A DNA stretch of 38,670 nucleotides, from positions 1 to 38,670 of the forward strand of contig JAUCBJ010006246.1 in the NCBI GenBank assembly GCA_032718475.1, written 5' to 3'. The notes beneath the pieces were generated by a model. That model ran no database searches. It was given only the letters and a program-made list of their open reading frames with translations, and was not told where the DNA came from. A program made the position numbers and the translations under genes. Source of the DNA: Nemertoderma westbladi (Eukaryota; Xenacoelomorpha; Nemertodermatida; Nemertodermatidae). Below, in pieces: positions 30,264 to 38,670 of this stretch; position 1 is the stretch's first letter; each line of letters begins with the position of its first letter.

Positions 30264-31401
30264 TGTGGGGATGCCTGGAAGGCACCACATGCGAAGTAAT
30301 ACGAACTCCTAAGTGCAAATTTAATAAAAGTGCAATTAGTATGTACGTATGTAATAATCAATAGAGTATAATTAGAATCAATATAATCAAAGTAAGTACT
30401 ATAGTCATGTAACCTTTTCCAACTAGCTACTTGGACTGGGGACCAATTGACTATGACAGGAGGACGAGACACTAGACGACTCACACTTCTTGAGTGCGAC
30501 GGCACGGAAGGGGAGGGTGAGGCTCATCAGGAGTGAGTGGAGCGAAACGAGTAAGGGTTGAGTACAGGAGCACAGGAAGATAGTGAGAGGAGGTGTTGAC
30601 GCGTGTGGAAAGTATACCGGTGCAATTGAAATGTGGGGAGCGAGCAGTAAGAGGGAGAGTAAGGGACGAAGAGTAAGTTAGAGTGGAGCTAAAGTGAAGT
30701 TAAAGTCAGTTCAAGGTGAGGAGATATAAAATTGTGTGAGAGGAGTCCACAATTGTCTCAAACTGAGACGTCAGATGTCTTGGTGCAACATAGGTTGCGG
30801 TTGCACCAAGAAGGGGTAGTAATATCATACCCAGAGGGAGCAGCCTGGAAAGCCGACTCCGAGAAAAGAACTCCACCCCACACCCGATAGTAGATCGGGT
30901 TCCAGCGGAATTGAAGCGCACTTGTAGATGATGCTATCTTCTCACCGGGAAGATAGCATGGGGGGGATTGTAAGCGGATTCAATTCTGCCGCATTACCCT
31001 CATAAAATGGGAAGTGGCATTTTCAGCAATATGTTGGAGATACGAGATTAGCAGTAACTAATCTCGTATCACAACCAACACCGGGGACAGTACAAACCCC
31101 AAAGCCACACAAAGGGAGGTTAGAGGTCAAACCACCTCGGTAGGGGAGACAGCTAGCAGGGGCTAGCAACGGGGGGGGGGGGGGGACACTCCCAGAGAGT
31201 GGAAAGGCGTGAAGTAGGTTATTAGCCAATAGGGGCGAAGGAGAGCATCCACTAAGTAAGAGGCCACAGTAATGTAGCAGTGAAGTAATATTGGTGTGTC
31301 GTATATTATCTCATACATACTGATTTACTATTCAGTTAGCAGATTGTCAGTTTCAGTGCAGACCGGCATTATAGTCTTACCGTCATCGCGGTGCTGTTAC
31401 A
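30264..31401 (+). mobile_element. Probable 3' LTR of the exonuclease-like/zinc-knuckle element
   Basis: Starts with TGT right after the polypurine tract and could end with ACA at 31401 (GTGCTGTTACA), giving the standard TG...CA ends and about 1.14 kb. The interior is non-coding and unusually rich in inverted repeats between 30730 and 31201, with a run of 15 G at 31171-31185. No second copy is in the window, so the right boundary is a guess. Confidence 0.35.
30730..31201 (+). other. Dense serial hairpin region
   Basis: At least eight perfect stems follow each other: 30730-30754 (7 bp), 30755-30769 (6 bp, 3-nt loop), 30778-30811 (12 bp, 10-nt loop), 30882-30900 (7 bp), 30931-30959 (11 bp, extendable to 13 with a G-U pair), 31004-31023 (6 bp), 31039-31070 (12 bp, 8-nt loop, with a further 6-bp outer stem TGTTGG/CCAACA) and 31152-31167 (6 bp, 4-nt loop). 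Three stems of 11 bp or more in 300 bp are not expected by chance. It could be a structured RNA leader, packaging signal or regulatory array inside the LTR. Confidence 0.6.
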
Positions 31402-32163
31402 TACTGATTTATTATTAACTATTATCGGTTATCTCATACTGTGCTATCATTACCAGTTGTACTATATGAACGAAGGAACATCAAACTCAAACTTTTCACC
31501 ATCCTGCCATCAGCCCACTGTGACGCGTACAAAGCGTAACCCGGTCGGGATCCCTTGATCCCGTCACAGGATTCCAATGCCGAATATTTAAAGCGTCTAG
31601 AAATTTTAATCCTCCAATCCTTAGAATTGCGCAGAATACACATTGACCTTACATTGGTATACAAAATTATTCATGGTATTGTCTCAGTAGATGTTAATAA
31701 TATATTTCGTCGAGCCCCAACAACGACAACTCGTGGTCATTCGTACAAATTGTACCAATTTAATTCTAGAACTGTAAATGTGCAAAATGTATTTAATAAC
31801 CGTGTAGTCCCCGTATGGAACTCTTTAGAAGCAAACATTGTTAACGCTCCTTCGCTGCAACAATGTAAGACAGATCTGTTATCTGTTGATTTTAGCTCAT
31901 ATATTAAATTTAACCGTATGTAATTGTAATTTGTACATTTAATTTTGTATTTTATTTGATGTTGTTTATCTTTTTTTTTTTTTTTAATTAAATTTTTACT
32001 TTATACACTCGAACGCAACGGTCACATGTAAGCCAATCAGAAATCTGTGTCGTGTATTTTAAATAGATATTTTATATCATTGTTTTAATTAGCTTTGTGC
32101 CCGAGATGTCTCCTACATCTGAATAATATAATATAATATAATATAATATAATATATAATATAC
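31402..32163 (+). pseudogene. 3' end of a CR1/L2/Jockey-like LINE with microsatellite tail
   Basis: From about 31555 a 3'-terminal LINE ORF segment is open to TAA 31921-31923: KRLEILILQSLELRRIHIDLTLVYKIIHG, TRGHSYKLYQFNSR, NVFNNRVVPVWNSL and NAPSLQQCKTDLLS. This is the conserved C-terminus of CR1/L2/Jockey-type RT proteins. A 3' UTR with a T-run follows, then an ATAATATAAT microsatellite (32124-32161) as tail. The RT domain is absent (5' truncation). 31402-31554 shows no gene. Confidence 0.8.
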
Positions 32164-32282
32164 CGGGTACCCCACCTGTCTATTGCTATAGTCTGACAGT
32201 CAGACAGTGACAGTACAGGCTGACAGAAGTGAGGCGGTGAGGCCAGGCAGAACCGGTATGCAGTAATAAAACTGTAAAAACA
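32164..32282 (+). promoter_or_regulatory. Short interval between LINE tail and the SIRT5-like start codon
   Basis: Only about 120 bp separate the LINE microsatellite tail from the sirtuin ATG. They contain CTGACAGTCAGACAGTGACAG, a short direct/inverted repeat cluster, but no TATA box. If the transcript starts nearby, the LINE end lies in or next to the promoter; an upstream non-coding exon is also possible. Confidence 0.3.
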
Positions 32283-32760
32283 ATGTGGTGGTTACCGATT
32301 CGACAAATATTAGGCCTACCTGTACGTTGGCCTCTTACGCCTACCGGTGCAACGCGACTATTCTCCTCCAATAAAAGAGTTCTATTTTCCCTCCTACCAG
32401 AGAGTACTTCCCATTCGAACGATATAGCGAGTTTCCGCGCACATTTGGAGAAATCCCGGCATGCAGTTGTTCTCACCGGCGCCGGTGTCAGCATGGAAGC
32501 TGGTGTCCCCATGGGTGGGAACTTCCGAACACACCGAGCTAAAGAACTCAGTCACCCACAGACGTTATCTAGTAAACCGGGGCTGGTATGGGAGTATTAT
32601 CAGTACCGTAGACGTAAGGCTGCCGCCGCTCAGCCTACTCACACTCACAGGTCTATAGCGGAGTGGCAGAGGAGGTTTAAGGAAGCCGGGAAGACTGTGG
32701 TTGTTGTTACGACAACAGTGGATGAACTCCATAGAAGGGCGGGGACTGCGGATGTTATAG
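32283..32760 (+). CDS. SIRT5: SIRT5-like mitochondrial sirtuin, exon 1
   Basis: ATG 32283 (A at -3) opens a protein with an Arg-rich, acid-free leader of about 32 residues ending in RLFSSNKR, a typical mitochondrial presequence. The Rossmann start TGAGVS lies at residues 65-70. VWEYYQYRRR (102-111) keeps the Y-x2-R pair (Y106, R109) that class III sirtuins such as SIRT5 use to bind succinyl or malonyl lysine. DELHRRAG is conserved. Two normally invariant parts are changed: the P-x-F-R-G segment after GVP is shortened to GVPMGGNFR, and TQN(I/V)D reads TTTVD (143-147). The exon ends at a GTGAGT donor (32761) after one base of a codon. The product would be an NAD-dependent lysine desuccinylase-like protein; activity is doubtful with these changes. 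Confidence 0.8.
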
Positions 32761-33219
32761 GTGAGTCCTACTGCAGTACTGTCCTAGTCAGCAAGTAGGC
32801 CTAGTAATACAGTAATAATAGTAATTCATATTTAATTTATCAGTTTATATAGGGCCTCACTTATTTATGCCCTACGCACACATCCCTACTGCCCTACGCC
32901 TTTAATTTCAGAGGTTCACCTTTCAATATACTATAAATTGCAAATAACAAAAAAAAAACCCAACACATAAAATGTTTAAGGTTGATCAGTATTTCAGTAT
33001 TTATTCGTGAATATGGGTGAGAATGATAATATACCATAGCCGTGGGGTGTTGGGTGCAGCCAGTGGTCAGCTAGTATAGATTTCCACTGGTGCATGACTG
33101 TGAAAGGTTTAGTGGACTGATCAGGAGGGGGGGGGGGGGGGGGGGGGATCGATAGATTCGAAAGGATATAATTTAGGTGCTCGGAATGTAAAAAAGCATG
33201 TTTATGAAATAGTTGCTTG

Positions 33220-34520
33220 CTAGTGGGACCCATCAGGAATATACTGCACATTGGATATAATATTGTAGTTGCAGAGTTGTTTTATTGTAAGTTTTAAATT
33301 TAAATCATTCCAAATTGTAGGTCCTGTATATTTTATAGAATTTTGGGAAAGTTGTAAGCGGACACGAGGGACAAAGAACTTTTGTGTAGAAGCAGAGCGC
33401 GTGGAATATTTGTGTATTGTACTTGTGTGACGGAATATTTTTTGCAAGGTTTTAGTTTTCTTTTGTTTGTTAATGTCGTACATAAATTTAGCTACTTCAA
33501 GGTCAAATAATTTTTCTAGTGGGAGGATTTGTAGAGATTTATAAATAGGTGCTGCATGTGCTTGGTAATGGCTAAATGTTATTGCTCTGATTATCTTATT
33601 TATTTTTACTTTTATTTTCGATGTGTTATAGTTGTAGCTATTTCCCCACATTAAAATTCCGTACAGTATGTGAGGGTGAACTAGTGCAAAGTACAGGGTT
33701 CTCATAATGTGTAGAGGTAAAATGTGTCGCAATTTAAAGAAAATACCAGATAATTTGGATATTTTAGAGAGTATGTATTCACAATGAGTCGACCAGTTAA
33801 TTTTATTATCAATATATATACCTAAAAACTTAGTGGCGGTAGCTTCCGTAAGATTAGTGGATCGTATAGTGATGTTGGGTGTTATATAGTTCCTAGAGTT
33901 GTTAAAGATTATATATTCAGTTTTTTTAAGGTTTAGGGATAATTTATTATCAATGTTCCAATTGTCTAATTTAGAGAGTTCCGTATTGACTGTCGAGATT
34001 AGTGTGTCAGTATTGCTATGGCAATAGAGTAAAGTTGTGTCGTCTGCAAAGAGTGTGGTGAAAAGTTTTGTGCAGAGCGGAGTCGTTTATGTACATAAGA
34101 AACAAAATGTGACTTAATATAGCCCCCTGAGGGGTACCGCAAGGGGCCTAAGCTGGTTCTGAGGTAATACCATCAATAGAGACAATATGAGAGCGGTTAT
34201 GTAAGAAGCTGCCTATAAGTTGCAATGGAAGTCCCCGTATCCCGTAACAATCTAATTTTTTCAGTAGTATGTCATGTGGTAGGGTGTCGAAGGCTTTCTT
34301 TAAGTCTACTGATATTAAACATGCAGAGCTACCGTTGTCAAGTGTTTCCTGTAGTTGTTCCGTAACAGTAAGAATAGCGTCCGATGTCGTATGTGTTTAC
34401 GAAATTCGTGTTGACATGGTGATAACAGGTCGTATTTGTTTAAGAAGGTCAGTAATTGGGAATTGACTACTCGTTCATATATCTTTGTGAATAAGGGTAA
34501 TATTGATATCGGGCGGTAAT
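33220..34520 (-). pseudogene. 5'-truncated CR1/L2/Jockey-like LINE in the intron, antisense
   Basis: On the minus strand the reading starts in the RT fingers with NYRPISILPLFTKIYERVV at about 34525, then CQHEFRKH, motif A SVDLKKAFDTLPHDILLKKL (about 34260-34320), GTPQGAILSHILF (about 34100-34135) and FADDTTLL (about 34028-34050). It continues to FLGIYIDNKINW, LRHILPLHIMRTLYFALVHPHILYGILMWGN and the C-terminal ARAQLS-like part, with a stop at 33220. There is one stop before GTPQG and a frameshift near 34080; from FADD to the end the frame is open for about 280 codons. The endonuclease and N-terminus are missing: the copy begins exactly where the minisatellite begins. Confidence 0.85.
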
Positions 34521-37120
34521 TGGGATTTGGGAATAAGGTATTTGGGATTTGGGAATAAGGTATTTGGGATTTGGGAATAAGGTATTTGGGATTTGGGAAT
34601 AAGGTATTTGGGATTTGGGAATAAGGTATTTGGGATTTGGGTATAAGGTATTTGGGATTTGGGAATAAGGTATTTGGGAATAAGGTATTTGGGATTTGGG
34701 AATAAGGTATTTGGGATTTGGGAATAAGGTATTTGGGATTTGGGAATAAGGTATTTGGGATTTTGGGAATAAGGTATTTGGGGATAAGGTATTTGGGATT
34801 TGGGAATAAGGTATTTGGGATTTGGGAATAAGGTATTTGGGATTTGGGAATAAGGTATTTGGGAATAAGGTATTTGGGATTTGGGAATAAGGTATTTGGG
34901 ATTTGGGAATAAGGTATTTGGGATTTGGGAATAAGGTATTTGGGATTTGGGAATAAGGTATTTGGGAATAAGGTATTTGGGATTTGGGAATAAGGTATTT
35001 GGGATTTGGGAATAAGGTATTTGGGATTTGGGAATAAGGTATTTGGGATTTGGGAATAAGGTATTTGGGATTTGGGAATAAGGTATTTGGGATTTGGGAA
35101 TAAGGTATTTGGGAATAAGGTATTTGGGATTTGGGAATAAGGTATTTGGGATTTGGGAATAAGGTATTTGGGATTTGGGAATAAGGTATTTGGGATTTGG
35201 GAATAAGGTATTTGGGATTTGGGAATAAGGTATTTGGGATTTGGGAATAAGGAGGTATTTGGGATAAGGTATTTGGGAATAAGGTATTTGGGATTTGGGA
35301 ATAAGGTATTTGGGATTTGGGAATAAGGTATTTGGGATTTGGGAATAAGGTATTTGGGATTTGGGAATAAGGTATTTGGGATTTGGGAATAAGGTATTTG
35401 GGATTTGGGAATAAGGTATTTGGGATTTGGGAATAAGGTATTTGGGAATAAGGGTATTTGGGATTTGGGAATAAGGTATTTGGGATTTGGGAATAAGGTA
35501 TTTGGGATTTGGGAATAAGGTATTTGGGATTTGGGAATAAGGTATTTGGGATTTGGGAATAAGGTATTTGGGATTTGGGAATAAGGTATTTGGGATTTGG
35601 GAATAAGGTATTTGGGATTTGGGAATAAGGTATTTGGGATTTGGGAATAAGGTATTTGGGATTTGGGAATAAGGTATTTGGGATTTGGGAATAAGGTATT
35701 TGGGAATAAGGTATTTGGGATTTGGGAATAAGGTATTTGGGATTTGGGAATAAGGTATTTGGGATTTGGGAATAAGGTATTTGGGATTTGGGAATAAGGT
35801 ATTTGGGAATAAGGTATTTGGGATTTGGGAATAAGGTATTTGGGATTTGGGAATAAGGTATTTGGGATTTGGGAATAAGGTATTTGGGATTTGGGAATAA
35901 GGTATTTGGGATTTGGGAATAAGGTATTTGGGATTTGGGAATAAGGTATTTGGGATTTGGGAATAAGGTGATTTGGGAATAAGGTATTTGGGATTTGGGA
36001 ATAAGGTATTTGGGATTTGGGAATAAGGTATTTGGGAATAAGGTATTTGGGATTTGGGAATAAGGTATTTGGGATTTGGGAATAAGGTATTTGGGATTTG
36101 GGAATAAGGTATTTGGGATTTGGGAATAAGGTATTTGGGATTTGGGAATAAGGTATTTGGGATTTGGGAATAAGGTATTTGGGATTTGGGAATAAGGTAT
36201 TTGGGATTTGGGAATAAGGTATTTGGGATTTGGGAATAAGGTATTTGGGATTTGGGAATAAGGTATTTGGGATTTGGGAATAAGGTATTTGGGATTTGGG
36301 AATAAGGTATTTGGGATTTGGGAATAAGGTATTTGGGAATAAGGTATTTGGGATTTGGGAATAAGGTATTTGGGATTTGGGAATAAGGTATTTGGGATTT
36401 GGGAATAAGGTATTTGGGATTTGGGAATAAGGTATTTGGGAATAAGGTATTTGGGATTTGGGAATAAGGTATTTGGGATTTGGGAATAAGGTATTTGGGA
36501 TTTGGGAATAAGGTATTTGGGATTTGGGAATAAGGTATTTGGGATTTGGGAATAAGGTATTTGGGATTTGGGATTAAGGTATTTGGGAATAAGGTATTTG
36601 GGATTTGGGAATAAGGTATTTGGGATTTGGGAATAAGGTATTTGGGATTTGGGAATAAGGTATTTGGGATTTGGGAATAAGGTATTTGGGATTTGGGAAT
36701 AAGGTATTTGGGATTAAGGTATTTGGGATTTGGGAATAAGGTATTTGGGATTTGGGAATAAGGTATTTGGGATTTGGGAATAAGGTATTTGGGATTTGGG
36801 AATAAGGTATTTGGGATTTGGGAATAAGGTATTTGGGATTTGGGAATAAGGTATTTGGGATTTGGGAATAAGGTATTTGGGATTTGGGAATAAGGTATTT
36901 GGGATAAGGTATTTGGGATTTGGAATGTATTTGGGATTTGGGAATAAGGTATTTGGGATTTGGGAATAAGGGTATTGGTGGGATTTGGGAATAAGGTATT
37001 TGGGATTTGGGAATAAGGTATTTGGGATTTGGGAATGTATTTGGGATTTGGGAATAAGGTATTTGGGATTTGGGATAAGGTATTTGGGATTTGGGATTAA
37101 GGTATTTGGGATTTGGGAAT
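34521..37120. repeat. 22-bp minisatellite, about 2.6 kb, G-rich on the gene's sense strand
   Basis: Units of GGTATTTGGGATTTGGGAATAA (22 bp) run for about 120 copies. A 15-bp variant lacking GGGATTT appears about every 4-12 units, and a few units have single-base changes, increasingly toward the right end (36900-37110). Successive GGG runs spaced 4 and about 12 bases could form G-quadruplexes in the pre-mRNA. The right flank at 37121 is unrelated AT-rich DNA. Confidence 0.98.
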
Positions 37121-37369
37121 AATAACTAAAATATTAAATATCTTTACGAAATATATTAATTATTACTAAATAATAAAAATGATCAGGTTGGAGTGACGCA
37201 TTAAATTCTAACCAAAACAATAAACGAAATTGAATAGAACAGTTTTATTTATTGGTTATTGGTGTATCGGTTTTAGTGACCGATAAAGAACACTATGCCG
37301 ACTTACTGAGACTCACTACTTATTATTACCCCTTAATACAACCCCCCCCCCCCCCCCCCCCGTCTACAG

Positions 37370-37587
37370 AACTCCACGGCTCGTTATTCCGAACCCAGTG
37401 CCCCGCGTGCGGAGCGATTCGTCCCGATTACTCCGACCCGGTGGCCCCGGAGTTCGCCGATAAGGCGGACCCCGATCCGGGGATCCCGGACCCGGATATC
37501 GATCCCGCGGATCTGCCGCGGTGCGCCGAGTGCAGCGGCGCGTTGCGACCCAACTGCGTCATGTTCGGGGAGAGTTTGGACGCCGAG
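37370..37587 (+). CDS. SIRT5: SIRT5-like sirtuin, exon 2 (gene continues beyond the window)
   Basis: Starts with two bases completing the Glu codon, then LHGSLFRTQCPACG with the catalytic His and the first zinc pair C-x2-C. A Pro/Asp-rich insert (DPDPGIPDPDIDPADLP) precedes the second zinc pair RCAEC and ALRPNCVMFGESLDAE, matching the SIRT5 zinc module and the segment after it. Human SIRT5 has four residues between the second Cys pair; here there are two. The donor is GTGGGT at 37588 (phase 0), or alternatively GTGAGT at 37594. The exon is very G+C-rich compared with the flanking introns. The NAD-binding GTSS segment and C-terminus are not found downstream in this window. Confidence 0.8.
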
Positions 37588-37649
37588 GTGGGTGTGAGTT
37601 TAGTGTTTTGGTGTTTTAAACTAGCTAGTTTTTTGGCACTTATGTCATT

Positions 37650-37854
37650 GTGTTAAATAGGGGACCCTCATAATCTACTAATCCTGAAATTGAACAGAGA
37701 TAATAATATTCCTAACTCTCGTTTATTGTTTTGGTTCCTTTCAACTCGCCTCTATAACCTGCTCCTTTACTAACCGCGGGCACTAGTGACTTCGGTTTAG
37801 GTGATTTCGGGATTGACAGATTAGGAGGGTCCCCTATTTTACACAAGTGCTAGT
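37650..37854. mobile_element. Small inverted-repeat element (MITE-like), about 205 bp
   Basis: The left end GTGTTAAATAGGGGACCCTC (37650) and following bases match the reverse complement of the right end (to about 37854) over about 42 bp with roughly 35 identities. The interior is non-coding. The core ends GGGGACCCTC/GAGGGTCCCC are each flanked by TA, which would fit a Tc1/mariner-type target duplication, but the inverted symmetry extends further outward, so the exact ends are uncertain. Confidence 0.65.
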
Positions 37855-38102
37855 TTTTGTTACTTTGTTCATAGTTCCAGAACATATTATCTATTAAAAA
37901 AGAATTGATTTCTAGAATAAATAATTGTTGTTCTAGAACAGAACAGTTCATAAAAAGCTTATATTTGTTAATTTGTAACTTTTTATTTCTATTTTTTAGT
38001 TTCCAGTAACACATTAGCTAATAATATTATCATTAAAATATATTTATTTAATGTTTAACTTAAAATATTAATTTTTGGTGCCGATGCGGCCAGTAACACA
38101 GT
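37855..38102. other. AT-rich intron sequence
   Basis: No exon, RNA or transposon feature was recognised between the MITE-like element and the satellite. Confidence 0.5.
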
Positions 38103-38670
38103 CTCCGTATCGATGGAAGTTAGTTTACCGATACCGGTACTCAACATGTATCGATGGAAGTTAGTTTACCGATACCGGTACTCAACATGTATCGATGGAA
38201 GTTAGTTTACCGATACCGGTACTCAACATGTATCGATGGAAGTTAGTTTACCGATACCGGTACTCAACATGTATCGATGGAAGTTAGTTTACCGATACCG
38301 GTACTCAACATGTATCGATGGAAGTTAGTTTACCGATACCGGTACTCAACATGTATCGATGGAAGTTAGTTTACCGATACCGGTACTCAACATGTATCGA
38401 TGGAAGTTAGTTTACCGATACCGGTACTCAACATGTATCGATGGAAGTTAGTTTACCGATACCGGTACTCAATATGTATCGATGGAAGTTAGTTTACCGA
38501 TACCGGTACTCAACATGTATCGATGGAAGTTAGTTTACCGATACCGGTACTCAACATGTATCGATGGAAGTTAGTTTACCGATACCGGTACTCAACATGT
38601 ATCGATGGAAGTTAGTTTACCGATACCGGTACTCAACATGTATCGATGGAAGTTAGTTTACCGATACCGG
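38103..38670. repeat. 41-bp satellite, about 14 copies, running off the window
   Basis: Nearly perfect 41-bp units contain the palindromes ATCGAT and TACCGGTA plus GGAAGTTAGTTTACC. One unit has CAATATG instead of CAACATG near 38470. The array reaches the last base of the window, so its full length is unknown. It lies downstream of SIRT5-like exon 2, presumably within the next intron. Confidence 0.98.

Larger units (their letters stand above)
32761..37369 (+). other. Phase-1 intron of the SIRT5-like gene, 4609 bp
   Basis: Donor GTGAGT at 32761; acceptor CTACAG ending at 37369, preceded by 20 consecutive C (37342-37361). Joining the exons completes a Glu codon and gives the conserved E-L-H-G-S around the catalytic His. 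32761-33219 shows no gene but has a 21-G run (33127-33147). The rest is an antisense LINE fragment, the 22-bp minisatellite and about 250 bp of AT-rich DNA (37121-37341). Confidence 0.85.

Noticed and set aside
30730-31201. Hammerhead ribozyme or retrozyme in the hairpin region
   Set aside because: The conserved CTGATGA and GAAA core strings are not found in the right arrangement there or at other CTGATGA sites in the window.
34521-37120. Interstitial telomere-like array (GGGATTT)
   Set aside because: The unit is 22 bp with AATAAGGTATTT parts and matches the neighbouring LINE sequence better than any telomere repeat.
37588-38102. Third sirtuin exon after exon 2
   Set aside because: No stretch encoding the expected HCDLCLVVGTS-type NAD-binding segment was found in any plus frame before the satellite; the gene must continue beyond the window or be truncated.
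34521-38670. CRISPR-like arrays (22-bp and 41-bp repeats)
   Set aside because: The units are directly adjacent, with no spacers, and the context is eukaryotic, so they are minisatellite and satellite arrays.

Overview
This window looks like nuclear DNA of an invertebrate animal, probably marine; the sequence does not let me name the species. The evidence is an intron-bearing sirtuin gene with a mitochondrial leader, several clades of metazoan retrotransposon (BEL/Pao, APE-type LINEs and a CXC-RT-nuclease family), AT-rich spacers and very many tandem repeats. No bacterial operon, rRNA, tRNA or CRISPR was seen. Short palindromes such as ATACCGGTAT and TAGGCCTA recur across the spacers. The only cellular gene recognised is a SIRT5-like sirtuin at the right end; nearly everything else is transposable elements in various states of decay.

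Layout: 1-3450 is AT-rich non-coding DNA with three small tandem duplications. 3453-3643 is an inverted LINE fragment, followed by a decayed APE-type LINE (about 3650-6755). A 16-bp minisatellite (7101-7330) and a second copy of the LINE 3' end (7391-7745) come next. A BEL/Pao element (BEL-1, 7920-11311) has gag, zinc knuckles, protease and the start of RT; it is cut off inside RT by a 5'-truncated LINE (11312-12055). CXC-RT-nuclease element copy 1 (12303-16310) is broken by stops and frameshifts. A second BEL/Pao element (BEL-2, 16405-22010) carries two consecutive protease units, then RT, RNase H, integrase and a DUF5641-like tail.

CXC-RT-nuclease copy 2 (22584-26737) is almost intact and sits inside a minisatellite that continues on both sides of it. 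A third LTR-type unit (27685-30247) encodes a protein with an exonuclease-like fold followed by three CCHC knuckles, then a polypurine tract and a probable LTR (30264-about 31401) holding a dense run of hairpins. A LINE 3' end (about 31555-32163) lies just upstream of the sirtuin.

SIRT5-like exon 1 (32283-32760) and exon 2 (37370-37587) are separated by a 4.6-kb intron. That intron holds an antisense CR1/L2/Jockey-like LINE fragment (33220-34520) and a 2.6-kb 22-bp minisatellite that appears to have grown out of the LINE's 5' end. A small inverted-repeat element and a 41-bp satellite that runs off the window follow exon 2. The remaining sirtuin exons are not present here.

The best leads are: (1) the CXC-RT-nuclease family with coding minisatellites and an insertion inside a tandem array; (2) the exonuclease-like domain in a Gag-like position with triple zinc knuckles and the hairpin-rich LTR; (3) the tandem double protease in BEL-2; (4) a minisatellite born at a LINE truncation junction inside a sirtuin intron; (5) a SIRT5-like protein altered in two normally invariant NAD-binding motifs. 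Family assignments come from reading translations by eye; no database search was possible.
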